A stretch of 57,408 bases of DNA from Ardenticatenia bacterium. GTDB lineage: Bacteria; Chloroflexota; Anaerolineae; Ardenticatenales; Ardenticatenaceae. The translations under genes and the position numbers were made by a program. Positions 17,626 through 27,375 of this stretch are shown piece by piece. Location: contig JAUZRY010000023.1 in the NCBI GenBank assembly GCA_030949995.1, positions 1 to 57,408 of the forward strand, in the 5' to 3' direction. Below the pieces are notes generated by a model. It was not told the DNA's origin. It saw only the letters and a program-made list of their open reading frames with translations, and made no database searches. The stretch's first letter is position 1, and every line of letters starts with the position of its first letter.

Positions 17626-18769
17626 CCTGCACCCCGACACCCTGGCCGTCCACGCCGGCTACGCCCCGGACCCAACCACTGGCGCCGTCATGCCTCCTAT
17701 CTATCAAACCTCCACCTATGCCCAAGAGGCACCGGGCGTCCACAAGGGATACGAGTACTCGCGCACCGACAACCCAACCCGCAGCGCCCTGGAGGCCTGC
17801 GTGGCCGCGCTCGAAGGAGGGGCCCATGGCCTCGCCTACGCCTCAGGCATGGCGGCCATTGCCAACGTGCTGGCCCTGTTGCAGGCCGGCGACCACGTAG
17901 TGGCCGTGGACGATCTCTACGGCGGCACTGTGCGCCTCTTTGAACACGTTGGCCGGGCCAACGGCTTGGAATTCACCTATGTGGACTTGAGCGACCCTGA
18001 ACGCCTGCACGAAGCCCTGCAGCCCAACACGCGCCTCGTGTGGGTGGAGACACCCACAAACCCCCTGCTCAAGCTTGTGGATCTGGCGGCCGTGGCCGCC
18101 ATTGCCCGCGAGGCTGGTGTGATCAGCGTCTGTGACAACACTTTCCTCAGCCCCTGCTTCCAGCGCCCCCTCGAGTTCGGCGTTGACATCGTGATTCACA
18201 GCACCACGAAGTACCTCAACGGCCACAGCGACGTGGTGGGAGGTGTTGTGGTGCTCAACGACGACACCCTGTACCGTCGTCTGAAGTTTCTCCAGAACGC
18301 CATTGGGGCCATCCCCGGCCCTTGGGATTGTTGGTTAACACTCCGGGGCATCAGGACCCTGCACTTGCGCATGGAACGCCATCAGGCCAACGCGCTGGCC
18401 ATCGCCCGGTGGCTGGAAGACCACCCGCGCGTGCGGCGTGTGCTCTACCCCGGCTTGCCCAGCCATCCCCAGCACGAGCTGGCCCGCCAACAGCAACAGG
18501 GGTTTGGCGGCATGATCACCGCGAAACTGGCGACGGATTTGGACGGCACGCGCCGTTTCCTTCAACGTGTGCGCCTCTTTACCCTCGCCGAGAGCTTGGG
18601 CGGCGTAGAATCCCTCATTGAACACCCGGCCCTCATGACCCACGCCAGCCTTCCTCCTGAGCGGCGCGCTGAGCTCGGCATCGGGGACACCTTGGTGCGC
18701 CTGAGCGTGGGCGTCGAGCACGTTGACGATCTCATCGCTGACCTCGAGCAGGCGCTGGAGGCCCTGTGA
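17612..18769 (+). CDS. Cystathionine gamma-synthase / gamma-lyase family PLP enzyme
   Basis: 385 aa. Trans-sulfuration enzyme of the Cys/Met metabolism PLP family. Signatures: HAGYAPDPTTGAVMPPIYQTST, EYSRTDNPTR (phosphate-binding Tyr/Arg), YASGMAAI, VETPTNPLLK and the PLP lysine in HSTTKYLNGHSDVVGG. It ends with the conserved SLGGVESL, HPALMTH and LVRLSVGVE segments. Synthase and lyase cannot be told apart from sequence. ATG 17612 lies inside the end of the anti-sigma gene. Linkage to a cysteine-rich anti-sigma factor suggests thiol-responsive control. Confidence 0.92.
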   Translation: MSKTSLHPDTLAVHAGYAPDPTTGAVMPPIYQTSTYAQEAPGVHKGYEYSRTDNPTRSALEACVAALEGGAHGLAYASGMAAIANVLALLQAGDHVVAVDDLYGGTVRLFEHVGRANGLEFTYVDLSDPERLHEALQPNTRLVWVETPTNPLLKLVDLAAVAAIAREAGVISVCDNTFLSPCFQRPLEFGVDIVIHSTTKYLNGHSDVVGGVVVLNDDTLYRRLKFLQNAIGAIPGPWDCWLTLRGIRTLHLRMERHQANALAIARWLEDHPRVRRVLYPGLPSHPQHELARQQQQGFGGMITAKLATDLDGTRRFLQRVRLFTLAESLGGVESLIEHPALMTHASLPPERRAELGIGDTLVRLSVGVEHVDDLIADLEQALEAL

Positions 18770-18856
18770 ACCGCGAGCAGTGAGCAGCACAAGGGAACAC
18801 GGCTTTTCGACACACGCGGGCACCCCGGACAATTGGACATGATTCGATCATCGCGT

Positions 18857-19988
18857 CTATGCGGTGCGGGTAATCACTTCCGGTGGGTTCCCCACCACCA
18901 CCTCTTCTTCCAAGCTGGCCCCACCCCAGCCGAGACGCCACACTGCCGGCTCCACGCAGAGCACTTCTCCGGCCAGAAGTGTTTCCTCTTGGTCTTCTCG
19001 CAAGTACGGGGGCTCGACCGTCTCCAGGCCGATGCCGTGGCCCACAAAGCGGGCGGCATCGGGAAACCCGGCATCGACCAACACGCTCCGGGCGCGCTCA
19101 CACAAGTGCCGCACCACCACACCGGGTCGGGCCGAAGCAATGGCCACTTCGACAGCGGCCTGAACGGCCTCAAGCAGCCGGGCGTGGTCGTCCGTCGGCG
19201 TGCCCACGGCCACCGTGCGCAGAACATCGAAAGCGTACCCGTTCACAGCCCCAATGATGTCCAGGACGACCAGATCGCCGGGCTGAAGGCGCCGCGCCGT
19301 TGCCTGGGGCCACCGGCTTCCCCATGCACTCCACGGCCCGCTGTGGACGCGCAGGTAACGCACAAAATCCGCGCCCGCCTTCAGCGCAGCGGCCACGCCA
19401 GCCGCACAGACCTCGGCTTCCGTAGCCCCCACCACAGCGGCTTCAGAAGCCGCTTGGAGCCCGACGGCGGCCACACGAGCAGCACGGCGCAGCATGGCCA
19501 GCTCATAGGCATCCTTCACCCGGCGCAACGGCCAGAGAAGGCGATCCACCGGCTCCCATGCGATCTCCAACTGGGATTCCCACGCCCACCAGAGGGGCAC
19601 AGGCAACAATTCGCCGTCAGCCAGCCCAACCCGACAGCCACGCAGGGAGCGGAGCACGTCAAGCGTGGCCTCCACGAGATCGGAGGCCACCCGCACTTCG
19701 TCGGCTACGACCCAGTCCTCGCGGTAGAAAGGCGTGTCCACCACCAACGTGCGCGCGCGGGGGCGTCAACACGAAGACAGCGTGTCCCAGCCCACGCACG
19801 CCGGGGGCGAAGACAGCCGTTGGAAAGGGGGGAAAGTGGTGACTCAGCCAGGCCATCATCCCAGGCCGGTCGTAAAAAGAGCGCCCCACGGCCACGACGG
19901 CCTCAATCCCGTGGGCGTCGAGCATGGCGAGAACACGCTCCTGGCGAAGGCGCACGAACTCATGGGACGAACGCTCCGGCACACTCAT
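18857..19988 (-). CDS. M24 (Xaa-Pro dipeptidase-like) metallopeptidase, frameshifted
   Basis: ATG 19988 follows GAGGAGGTGCAAGCCC on the minus strand. The N-terminal creatinase-like domain (RQERVLAMLDAHGIEAVVAV) changes frame near 19755-19765, beside GGGGG at 19759-19763. It continues as ARTLVVDTPFYREDWV in the frame that runs to 18857. The pita-bread catalytic domain keeps the ligands: two Asp in VVLDIIGAVNGYAFDVLRT, His in GHGIGLE, and Glu residues in CVEPAVWRLGW and LEEEVVV. Total about 377 aa, normal for the family. Likely a functional gene with one indel error. Dipeptidase or aminopeptidase specificity cannot be told. Confidence 0.82.
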
Positions 19989-20008
19989 GGGCTTGCACCT
20001 CCTCAGCT

Positions 20009-20036
20009 TGAACTTTCTGGGCCTCACAGTATACTC
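20009..20036 (+). promoter_or_regulatory. Sigma70-like promoter of the two-component operon
   Basis: TTGAAC (20009-20014), a 16-bp spacer and TATACT (20031-20036), each one base from consensus, 62 nt before the histidine kinase ATG. It sits in the 110-nt gap between divergent genes. Confidence 0.55.
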
Positions 20037-20098
20037 TCAATATAGTTGGCTTAGACAATTGAAGGCGGCGTAATGCCTCCCGAACAGGAAACGAACGT

Positions 20099-21631
20099 AT
20101 GACCACTCACGCTTGGCAGGAAGCACGCGATCGGTTGCTGGACCAGCGTGACGCCGTTGTGAAGGCGTGGACCCGAAGCCTTCAATACACGCGCTTCACC
20201 GGCCTCATGCCGGTCCAAGTTCAGAAGAGCTTGGATGAGCTCTACACCCTCTTCTGCCAGGCCATCTGCGCGGAGCCCTTCGACCCTGCCGCGCTGTCCC
20301 CACTCGGGAGCCGGCTCGTCGAGCTGGGCTTTAACCGCCCTGAGTCGTTGAGCTGTACTCTCTCCCACTTAATGAACGCCGTGATCCAAGTCTCATCCGA
20401 ACTGCCATCTCCCCTCATGGCCCGTGTCCCGGACATTGTGGCCCAAATCGCACTCACGTTCAACGCCCACGCCGATCGGCTCATCATCAAGGAGCACGAG
20501 GAAGTCAGTCAAGCCGTCTTTCAGAGTTTCCGGCAGCTAGAACGGGCCCTGCGAGAAAGCGAGGAGCGCTACCGCCAAGTCGTGCGCTGGCTTCCCGACG
20601 GCTTAGCCATTCACGTTGACGGCAAAATTGTCTTCGCCAACCAGAAGTTGGGCGAAATGCTGGGCGTTCTGCCCGCCGACAACGTCATCGGCCAGACCAT
20701 ATGGGCTTTCATCCATCCCGATGACGTGGAGCGCGTGCGCGACGAGTTGCATAAAATTCACGTGAAGGGATACACGGTCCCCATTGAAGTTCGGATCATC
20801 CGTGCCAACGGCGAGGTGATCTATGTGGAGGGCATCAGCACGCTCATCACCTACATGAACCAAAAAGCCATTCTCTCCCTGGTGCGGGATGTTAGCGACC
20901 GGAAGCGAGCCGAGTTGGAACTGGAAGAGGCCAGACGACGCCTTTCGATGGCCCGAGAGGCTGAACGCCTCCACCTGGCCCAAGAGCTTCACGACGGGAT
21001 CGTCCAGCTTCTTCTGGGGTTGAGCTTCCAACTGGCCCGCCTCGGGCGCAGGCTCAAGCATGACCCTGAACATCCCACGGAGACGTTGGCCCAGAGCCTG
21101 AACGCGTTGCGCCAAGACGTGCTGGAGATTGTGAAGCAGTTGCGCCTCATGATCGCCGAACTGCGCCCTGCCGGGCTCGAGGAGTTGGGCTTGATCCCGG
21201 CCATCGAGACCTTCGTCACCCAAGTCCAGGAAGCCCCTCAAAGCCCTGCCATTCGGCTCCACTTGGACGAACGGGCCGCTCGCTTGCCCCGCGATGTGGC
21301 CATGTGTCTCTTCCGCGTGCTTCAGGAGGCGGTCCGAAACGCCGTGAAGCATGCCGACGCCCGACGCATTGACATCATTCTGGCCGTCAACGCCTCGAGC
21401 GTGACGCTCTCCGTCTCGGACGATGGGCGTGGGTTCACCCTGCCCCAGCGCCTTAGCAACTTGGCCTTGGAGAACCACTTCGGGCTGCTGGGGATCGAGG
21501 AACGGGTGACGTCCTTGGGCGGCACGTGCGACATACAAGCTCGCCCTGGACGGGGTACCCACATCACCGTCACCATTCACCTGGAAAAGGAGACAGCCCA
21601 TGCCTCGACCTATTCGCGTTCTCCTCGTTGA
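20099..21631 (+). CDS. PAS-containing NarL/DegS-type sensor histidine kinase
   Basis: 510 aa, soluble. Residues ~1-135 form a helical sensory domain that I do not recognise (possibly RsbR-like). A PAS domain follows at ~152-270 (YRQVVRWLPDGLAIHVDGKI). HisKA_3 has the phospho-acceptor H298 in LAQELHDGIVQ. The ATPase domain has N-box LQEAVRNAVKHADA and G-boxes SDDGRGF and GLLGIEERV. No transmembrane helix, so it senses a cytoplasmic cue. The 3' end overlaps the response regulator by 32 nt in another frame. Confidence 0.93.
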   Translation: MTTHAWQEARDRLLDQRDAVVKAWTRSLQYTRFTGLMPVQVQKSLDELYTLFCQAICAEPFDPAALSPLGSRLVELGFNRPESLSCTLSHLMNAVIQVSSELPSPLMARVPDIVAQIALTFNAHADRLIIKEHEEVSQAVFQSFRQLERALRESEERYRQVVRWLPDGLAIHVDGKIVFANQKLGEMLGVLPADNVIGQTIWAFIHPDDVERVRDELHKIHVKGYTVPIEVRIIRANGEVIYVEGISTLITYMNQKAILSLVRDVSDRKRAELELEEARRRLSMAREAERLHLAQELHDGIVQLLLGLSFQLARLGRRLKHDPEHPTETLAQSLNALRQDVLEIVKQLRLMIAELRPAGLEELGLIPAIETFVTQVQEAPQSPAIRLHLDERAARLPRDVAMCLFRVLQEAVRNAVKHADARRIDIILAVNASSVTLSVSDDGRGFTLPQRLSNLALENHFGLLGIEERVTSLGGTCDIQARPGRGTHITVTIHLEKETAHASTYSRSPR

Positions 21632-22268
21632 CGATCACCCGCTCATCCGGGCGGGAGTGTACAGTGTCCTCGAAGAAGAGGGGGACATTGAGATCGTGGG
21701 AGAGGCCAACAGCACTGTAGGGCTGGAGGCCAAATGCGCCCAATTGCAGCCGGATGTGGTGCTGTTGGACTTGCGCATTCCCGGTCCCCCTCCGGCCGAA
21801 GTGATCGAACGCCTGCAAGCCCACCACCCTGACGTTCACATCATCGTGCTGACTGCCTACGACGAGGAGGCCTACATCCGGCTGGCCGTCGGGGCGCGCA
21901 TCAGCGGGTACATCCTCAAGGACGAAATGCCCGATTCCATTGTAAAAGCCATCCGCACCGTGATGGAAGGAGGTGTCTGGTACAGCCGCGCCATTGCCAA
22001 CAAGCTCTCACGGTTGATCCGCCAGCCACATCGCCTTCCCGAACCGGTGTTGACCCCTAGGGAAAAGGAAGTCCTGCGCCTGATCGCCCAAGGGTACTCC
22101 AACACCGAAATCGCCGAAGCACTGAACCTCGCCTATCAGACGGTGCGCAATTACATCAGTCGCATCTACTCCAAATTGGGCGTCCACTCGCGGAGCGAGG
22201 TCATCATGTTGGCCAGACAGTATGAGGAAACACACGGCCAACAGGAACATAATACCGGACGGATGTAA
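21600..22268 (+). CDS. NarL/LuxR-family response regulator
   Basis: 222 aa. The receiver domain has acidic D11/D12, phosphorylation site D57 (VVLLDLRIPG), and Thr/Lys in LTAYDEEAYI and YILKDEM. The C-terminal LuxR-type helix-turn-helix is LTPREKEVLRLIAQGYSNTE followed by YQTVRNYISRIYSKLGV. Overlaps the kinase gene by 32 nt and is its cognate partner. Target genes unknown. Confidence 0.95.
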   Translation: MPRPIRVLLVDDHPLIRAGVYSVLEEEGDIEIVGEANSTVGLEAKCAQLQPDVVLLDLRIPGPPPAEVIERLQAHHPDVHIIVLTAYDEEAYIRLAVGARISGYILKDEMPDSIVKAIRTVMEGGVWYSRAIANKLSRLIRQPHRLPEPVLTPREKEVLRLIAQGYSNTEIAEALNLAYQTVRNYISRIYSKLGVHSRSEVIMLARQYEETHGQQEHNTGRM

Positions 22269-22313
22269 AACGCCTTCAGAGACCCCACACCTACCAAGGC
22301 AGGGAGGCACACC

Positions 22314-23144
22314 ATGGCAGGATTGCTCGACGGACAAGTGGCCTTGATTACGGGTGCCGGCCGGGGCATCGGGGCCGCTACGGCTGCTCTCTTCGCCCGC
22401 GAAGGGGCCAAGGTGGCCGTCAACGACTTGAACGCTGAGCCGGCCGAGGCCGTTGTGACCGCCATCCGAGAAGCCGGCGGAGAGGCTATCGCGGTGCCAG
22501 GCGACGTCACCGCGCCCGATTTCCCGGAGCGCATCGTGCAGGTGACGGTGGAAGCATTTGGGAAGCTCAACGTGCTGGTGAACAACGCCGGCTTCACATG
22601 GGACGGCGTGATTCACAAGATGACAGACGAGCAGTGGCAGACCATCTTGGACGTGCACGCCACCGCCCCGTTCCGGCTCATCCGGGCTGCCGCGCCCTAC
22701 ATGCGCGACGTGGCCAAGCAAGAACTGGCCGAGGGGCGCACGCCCGAGCCCCGCTGTATCATCAACATCTCCTCCACCTCAGGGCTCCACGGAAACGCCG
22801 GCCAGGCGAATTACGCCACGGCCAAGATGGGCATCGTGGGGCTCACCAAAACGGTGGCCAAAGAGTGGGGTCGCTTCGGCATTCGGTGCAATGCGGTGGC
22901 TTTCGGCTACATTGACACCCGTTTAACCCAGCCGAAGGAAAAAGGCGAAACCGTCGAAGTCGGCGGACACAAGATCGCCATCGGCATTCCCGAAGCACGG
23001 CGAGAGCTGATCCCCCTGCTCATCCCCTTGGGCCGTGCGGGCACACCGGAGGAGGCCGCCGGTGCTGTCCTCTTCCTGGCCTCGCCGTTGGCCTCGTATG
23101 TGACGGGTCACGTGCTGGAAGTCACCGGAGGATATGGTATCTGA
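22314..23144 (+). CDS. SDR-family oxidoreductase (FabG-like)
   Basis: 276 aa NAD(P)-dependent short-chain dehydrogenase. Cofactor motif TGAGRGIGAATAALFAREG, NNAG motif, catalytic Ser (NISSTSGLHG), Tyr-x3-Lys (YATAK), and a C-terminal GRAGTPEEAAGAVLFLASPL. FabG-like 3-oxoacyl reductase is the nearest type, but a 25-residue insertion after the cofactor half (RDVAKQELAEGRTPEPRC) and the adjacent CoA-transferase point to acyl-CoA catabolism instead of core fatty-acid synthesis. ATG 22314 follows GGGAGGCACACC. Confidence 0.9.
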   Translation: MAGLLDGQVALITGAGRGIGAATAALFAREGAKVAVNDLNAEPAEAVVTAIREAGGEAIAVPGDVTAPDFPERIVQVTVEAFGKLNVLVNNAGFTWDGVIHKMTDEQWQTILDVHATAPFRLIRAAAPYMRDVAKQELAEGRTPEPRCIINISSTSGLHGNAGQANYATAKMGIVGLTKTVAKEWGRFGIRCNAVAFGYIDTRLTQPKEKGETVEVGGHKIAIGIPEARRELIPLLIPLGRAGTPEEAAGAVLFLASPLASYVTGHVLEVTGGYGI

Positions 23145-23153
23145 GGGATACCC

Positions 23154-24322
23154 ATGACACCTCCCTTGGCCGGCTACCGCGTGCTCGACGTCGCACACCT
23201 CTTGCCGGGTGAGCTCGCCACCATGTGGCTCGCCTTCCTAGGGGCCGACGTGATCAAGGTGGAACCACCAGCCCAGCCCGCCGGCGGGCTGGCCATGCCC
23301 CGCGAGCGGACCAATCCGTACCGCGCAGCCCTGAACCGCCACAAGCGCTCCGTGGCCATCAACCTGAAGCACCCACAGGGCCAAGCCCTCTTCCACCGCC
23401 TGGTGCGCACGGCGGACGTGCTCGTGGAAGGGTTTCGCCCCGGCGTCATGGCACGCTTGGGGGCCGACTACCATACCTTGCAGGCCATCAACCCCCGCCT
23501 GATCTACTGCAGCATCAGCGGCTACGGCCAAGCAGGCCCCTACGCCCACCGGCCAGGTCATGACAACACCTACCTGGCCTTGGCCGGCCTGCTGGAACGC
23601 AACCGGGGGCACGACGGCCGACCCCACTTGCTCCCCGTGCAACTGGCCGACGTGGGCGGGGGCACCTTTCCCGCCCTGGTGGCCATTCTCGCAGCCCTGC
23701 TGGCCCGCACTGTCACCGGAAAAGGGCAATACCTGGATGTGGCCATGTTGGACGGGGCGCTGGCGTGGACCTATTTGCTCCTCCCGCTCAGCCAAGTCCT
23801 CACATGGAGGCGCTTGGCTTGGGCACAGGCCTGCTGACCGGCCAAGCGCCCTGTTACAACATCTACGAGACGGCCGACAGGCGCTTCCTGGCACTCGGTG
23901 CTCTGGAGCCCAAATTCTGGCGGCGCGTGTGCGAGGGACTAGGACGACCTGACCTCGTACACCGTGCTTTCGACAGCACGGCCCTGCCCGAAGTCCGGGC
24001 GATTTTCCAGTCCCGGCCCCTGAAGGCCTGGTTGGCCCAGTTCTCTCCGGAGGAGGTGCCCATCGCCCCGCTGCGCCCCCTGGACGAGGTGCCTCATGAT
24101 CTCCACGTGCAGGCCCGCGGGAGCGTAGCTTGGGACGAAGCGGACCTGCCCTACGTTCCCTTTCCCGCCCGTTTCTCCCTCACGCCTGCCGATGATGAGC
24201 CGTCGCCAGCCCCCAACGTGGGAGAACACACGGCCGAGATCCTAGGAGACGAGTTGGGATTCTCGGCCGAGGAGATACGCCGCCTCGGCGAGCAGGGCAT
24301 CATTGGCGGGGTGACACGGTGA
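23154..24322 (+). CDS. CaiB/BaiF family III CoA-transferase (frameshifted)
   Basis: The first frame (23154-23837) gives the N-terminal half: GYRVLDVAHLLPGELATMWL, FLGADVIKVEPP, NLKHPQGQALFHRLV, FRPGVMARLGADY, SISGYGQAGPYAHRPGHDN. The Asp in GHDN aligns with the catalytic residue. The frame changes near 23795-23815. The next one continues with LGLGTGLLTGQAPCYNIYETADRR and runs to 24322, the usual C-terminal part. Combined length ~389 aa is normal. It moves CoA between acyl-CoA and a carboxylate; substrate unknown. ATG lies 9 nt after the SDR gene. Probably functional with one indel error. Confidence 0.82.
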
Positions 24323-25484
24323 TGGTGTCGCGGGTGAAGGTGGCGAGGATACACCCGGCCGCGAAGATGGTGCCCACGGCAATGAGAGGCGCGTAGGGGC
24401 CGACGTATTGCCACAGCACGCCGCCCAGCGTGGGCCCCAGCGTGAGGCCCAGCCCCTGAACTGAGGACACCCCGCCGAAGAGCAGGCCATGGTGGTCCGA
24501 TTGGGCCGTCACGCGGTCCATCAGCAGAGCACTCCAAGCCGGCACGGCCGCCGCGTATCCCAGCCCGGCCACGGTGGCGCCTGCCATGACCACAAGCGGG
24601 TTTGTCGAAATGGGGGAGAGCAAGAAAGGTACGGCCATGGCCGCCATGCCCACCACGAGCAGAGGCTTGCGGCCGTAGCGGTCCGCAGCGTGGCCCAACA
24701 CCACCAAGGCCACAGCCGCCACACCAGCGGGGACGAGCATCAGCAAGGCCAGCTCGGTCAGCGTCAGCCCGAGCACGTGCAGGCCGAAGAGGTTGAGCAC
24801 AGGCAGGATCGTGGTCATGCCCAAGGTCATGGCGACGGCAATCAGGGCCAACACGAGCAACTCGCCCCGCCAGAGCAAGCCAATGCCCCGCCACGTGGCC
24901 TCCCACGAGTGCGCCCACGTGCGCTCACCGCGGGTCTCCTGCATCAGCGCGGCCACCAGAACGATCGCTCCGGCCATGAGCCCCATGCAGACGACAAAGG
25001 TGGCCGTGAAGCCGAGGCGGTCCACAAGCACATTGCCCACAATGGGGCCACTGGCCAGGCCGCCCAACATCGCGGTGTTGAGAATGCCCATGATAAGCCC
25101 CCGCCGCCCGGCCCCATATGTGTCAGCCACGGCGGCGTAGACGGCCGGCCAAGCCGTCCCTGCCCCCACTCCCAATACGGCGTTGAGGAGCAGCAACACG
25201 CCCGTGTGACGCGCCCGGAGCATAAAGGGCAGAGGGATGAGGGAGAGCGCTAGGCCGAGCAGGAGCATTCGTTTGCGGCCGAAGCGGTCAGCCAGCCACC
25301 CGGCCGGCGCACGCACGGCCACATCGGCAGCCAAATAGGCCGTAATTGTTAGCCCGGCCAAGCCGGTGCCCTCCCCGTGTACCTCAGTCAGGAACAGGGG
25401 AAGAAGAGCGATTTCCTCGACACCCCGCACCAGTTCCATCGTGATGATGGCCGCCAACAACACCGTCAAGGTACGGTGGGCCAT
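24300..25484 (-). CDS. MFS drug/solute efflux transporter
   Basis: 394 aa from ATG 25484 (the frame is open to 25655, but that part has no membrane character; GTG 25499 is an alternative). Twelve hydrophobic segments. The MFS loop 2-3 motif is present as PAGWLADRFGRKRMLLLG, repeated in the second half as LGHAADRYGRKPLLVVG. Resembles multidrug or tetracycline-type exporters. The substrate is not predictable. The 3' end overlaps the CoA-transferase by 23 nt, convergent. Last gene of the long minus-strand run. Confidence 0.88.
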   Translation of the reverse strand: MAHRTLTVLLAAIITMELVRGVEEIALLPLFLTEVHGEGTGLAGLTITAYLAADVAVRAPAGWLADRFGRKRMLLLGLALSLIPLPFMLRARHTGVLLLLNAVLGVGAGTAWPAVYAAVADTYGAGRRGLIMGILNTAMLGGLASGPIVGNVLVDRLGFTATFVVCMGLMAGAIVLVAALMQETRGERTWAHSWEATWRGIGLLWRGELLVLALIAVAMTLGMTTILPVLNLFGLHVLGLTLTELALLMLVPAGVAAVALVVLGHAADRYGRKPLLVVGMAAMAVPFLLSPISTNPLVVMAGATVAGLGYAAAVPAWSALLMDRVTAQSDHHGLLFGGVSSVQGLGLTLGPTLGGVLWQYVGPYAPLIAVGTIFAAGCILATFTRDTITVSPRQ

Positions 25485-25566
25485 GGCCAACTTCACCACA
25501 GTGCTTCCCCATCCAAGCCGGCGCGCGTGTGTTGTCCTCAATCGCACGGAGCCTCCCCCACTGCAC

Positions 25567-27375
25567 TCAATTCTTGCCGAATCCAGGCCAACGTCGGCTT
25601 CCCATGGCGTGCAAGGCTGCTGCGAAGCGCTCCTGCTCCCGCAGTTGCATGTCATAGATCTGCCGGTACAGCCCTCCGGCGCGGATTAGCTCCTCGTGTG
25701 CACCCCGCTCCACAATGCGGCCGCGGTCCAGCACGAGGATCACATCAGCATCCTTGACGCTCAACATCCGCTGGGCGATGAGAAACGTGGTGCGTCCGCG
25801 CATAAGCCGGGCCAGCGCCTGCTGAATGAGGTATTCGGTCTCCGTGTCCACGCTTGAGGTGGCATCGTCCAGAATCAGGATGCGCGGGTCCATGAGCAGG
25901 GCACGGGCGATGGCGATGCGCTGGCGCTGTCCCCCTGAGAGTGTGACGCCCCGTTCGCCGACGCGGGTGTCGTAACCTTCTGGCAGTGCCATGATGAATT
26001 CGTGGGCGTGGGCGGCCTTCGCGGCCTCGATGACCTCCTCGCGTCCGGCATCAGGGCGGCCGTAGGCAATGTTCTCGTGAACAGTGGTGCTGAAGAGAAA
26101 AGAATCCTGGAACACGATGCCGATCTGGCGGCGCAAGCTCTCCAAGCGCACATCGCGCACGTCATAGCCGTCTACCAGCACTCGGCCAGCGGTCACATCG
26201 TAAAAACGGGGAATGAGGGCCGTAAGCGTGCTCTTGCCGGAACCCGTGGGGCCGATGATGGCCACCACTTGGCCTGGCTTTGCCTCGAAGGAGATGTCAC
26301 ATAGCACAGGGTGGTTCCTGTTGTACGAGAAGGAGACGTGCTCGAACCGAACGTGGCCCCGGAGCATGGGAAGCTCAACCCCGCCGGGCGGGTCCTGGAC
26401 ATCGGGTGACACGTCGAGGATTTCAAAGAGGCGTTCGGCGCTGGCCACGGCATCAGTGGCCCGGCTGATGAGAAAGCCGAGCTGACGAATGGGCTGAGAG
26501 AGCTGACCGATGTACGAAATGAAGGCGAAGAGTGTGCCCACCGTGAACGTGCCGCGCAGCACCTCGCGCCCGCCAAACCAGAGCACGAGTCCTATACCTC
26601 CTGCGAGGAGCAGTTGCATGGTGGAAAAATTTTCCACCCACCGGTCCACCAACGTCACCCGCCGGTGGTAGAAGGCTTCGTTCTGGTGGCGGAACTTCTC
26701 CAGCTCGTCGGGCTCGCGCGCAAAGGCCTTGACCACCCGAATGCCCGTCAAGCTCTCCTGCATAACGATGCCCAAACGCCCCAGCCGCACTTGAAGGGCG
26801 TGGGCCAGAGGACGAAGCGTGCGCGCCAGGCGGATGACAAGGAAGAAGAGGAGGGGAAATGGAGCTAAAGCCACGATGGCCAGCCGAGCGTTCACCCGCA
26901 GGAGGACGACCACCACAGCGCTCACGAGCAGGAGGACGTTGATGACCTGCATCAGCCCCATGCCGGTGAACCGTTGGGTCTGCTCCACATCGGCCGTCAC
27001 CCTGCTCATCAGATCGCCCGTCTGGGCGCGGTCGTAGAACGAAAAGGAGAGACGTTGGAGATGGGCGTAGAGGGCATTGCGCAGGTCGTGGGCCACCCGG
27101 AAGGAGAGCCATTCGCCGAGGTACATCTGGAGGGCGCCGAAGGCGCTTCGCACCAGGGCAATGCCCAGAATGAGCCCAGCAGCGACAAGGAGGAACGGGC
27201 GATCCCCTCGCGCAAGGCCGCGGTCAATCACATCGCGCACAATCCAGGGCACAAGCAAGTTCAGCCCGATGACGGCCAACATGGCCCCATAGGCCACGGC
27301 AACACGCCAGCCATAGGGCCGCAGGTAGCCGAGCAGGCGCAGTAGAGTTCTCCACCGGCCGGCCATGCCCCTCAT
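25567..27375 (-). CDS. ABC exporter, fused permease and ATPase (MsbA/MDR type)
   Basis: 602 aa half-transporter. Six membrane helices occupy residues ~20-310. The ATPase domain has Walker A GPTGSGKST, signature LSGGQRQRIAIARAL, Walker B ILILDDATSSVDTET and the H-loop region TTFLIAQRML (Gln in place of the usual His: IAQR instead of IAHR). It works as a homo- or heterodimer; substrate unknown. ATG 27375 overlaps the hydrolase stop (ATGA), so the two are translationally coupled. An in-frame ATG 27366 is also possible. Confidence 0.92.
   Translation of the reverse strand: MRGMAGRWRTLLRLLGYLRPYGWRVAVAYGAMLAVIGLNLLVPWIVRDVIDRGLARGDRPFLLVAAGLILGIALVRSAFGALQMYLGEWLSFRVAHDLRNALYAHLQRLSFSFYDRAQTGDLMSRVTADVEQTQRFTGMGLMQVINVLLLVSAVVVVLLRVNARLAIVALAPFPLLFFLVIRLARTLRPLAHALQVRLGRLGIVMQESLTGIRVVKAFAREPDELEKFRHQNEAFYHRRVTLVDRWVENFSTMQLLLAGGIGLVLWFGGREVLRGTFTVGTLFAFISYIGQLSQPIRQLGFLISRATDAVASAERLFEILDVSPDVQDPPGGVELPMLRGHVRFEHVSFSYNRNHPVLCDISFEAKPGQVVAIIGPTGSGKSTLTALIPRFYDVTAGRVLVDGYDVRDVRLESLRRQIGIVFQDSFLFSTTVHENIAYGRPDAGREEVIEAAKAAHAHEFIMALPEGYDTRVGERGVTLSGGQRQRIAIARALLMDPRILILDDATSSVDTETEYLIQQALARLMRGRTTFLIAQRMLSVKDADVILVLDRGRIVERGAHEELIRAGGLYRQIYDMQLREQERFAAALHAMGSRRWPGFGKN

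Noticed and set aside
18839-18851. ATGAT-N3-ATCAT dyad between convergent genes
   Set aside because: Only 5-bp arms; too short to support a terminator or operator call.
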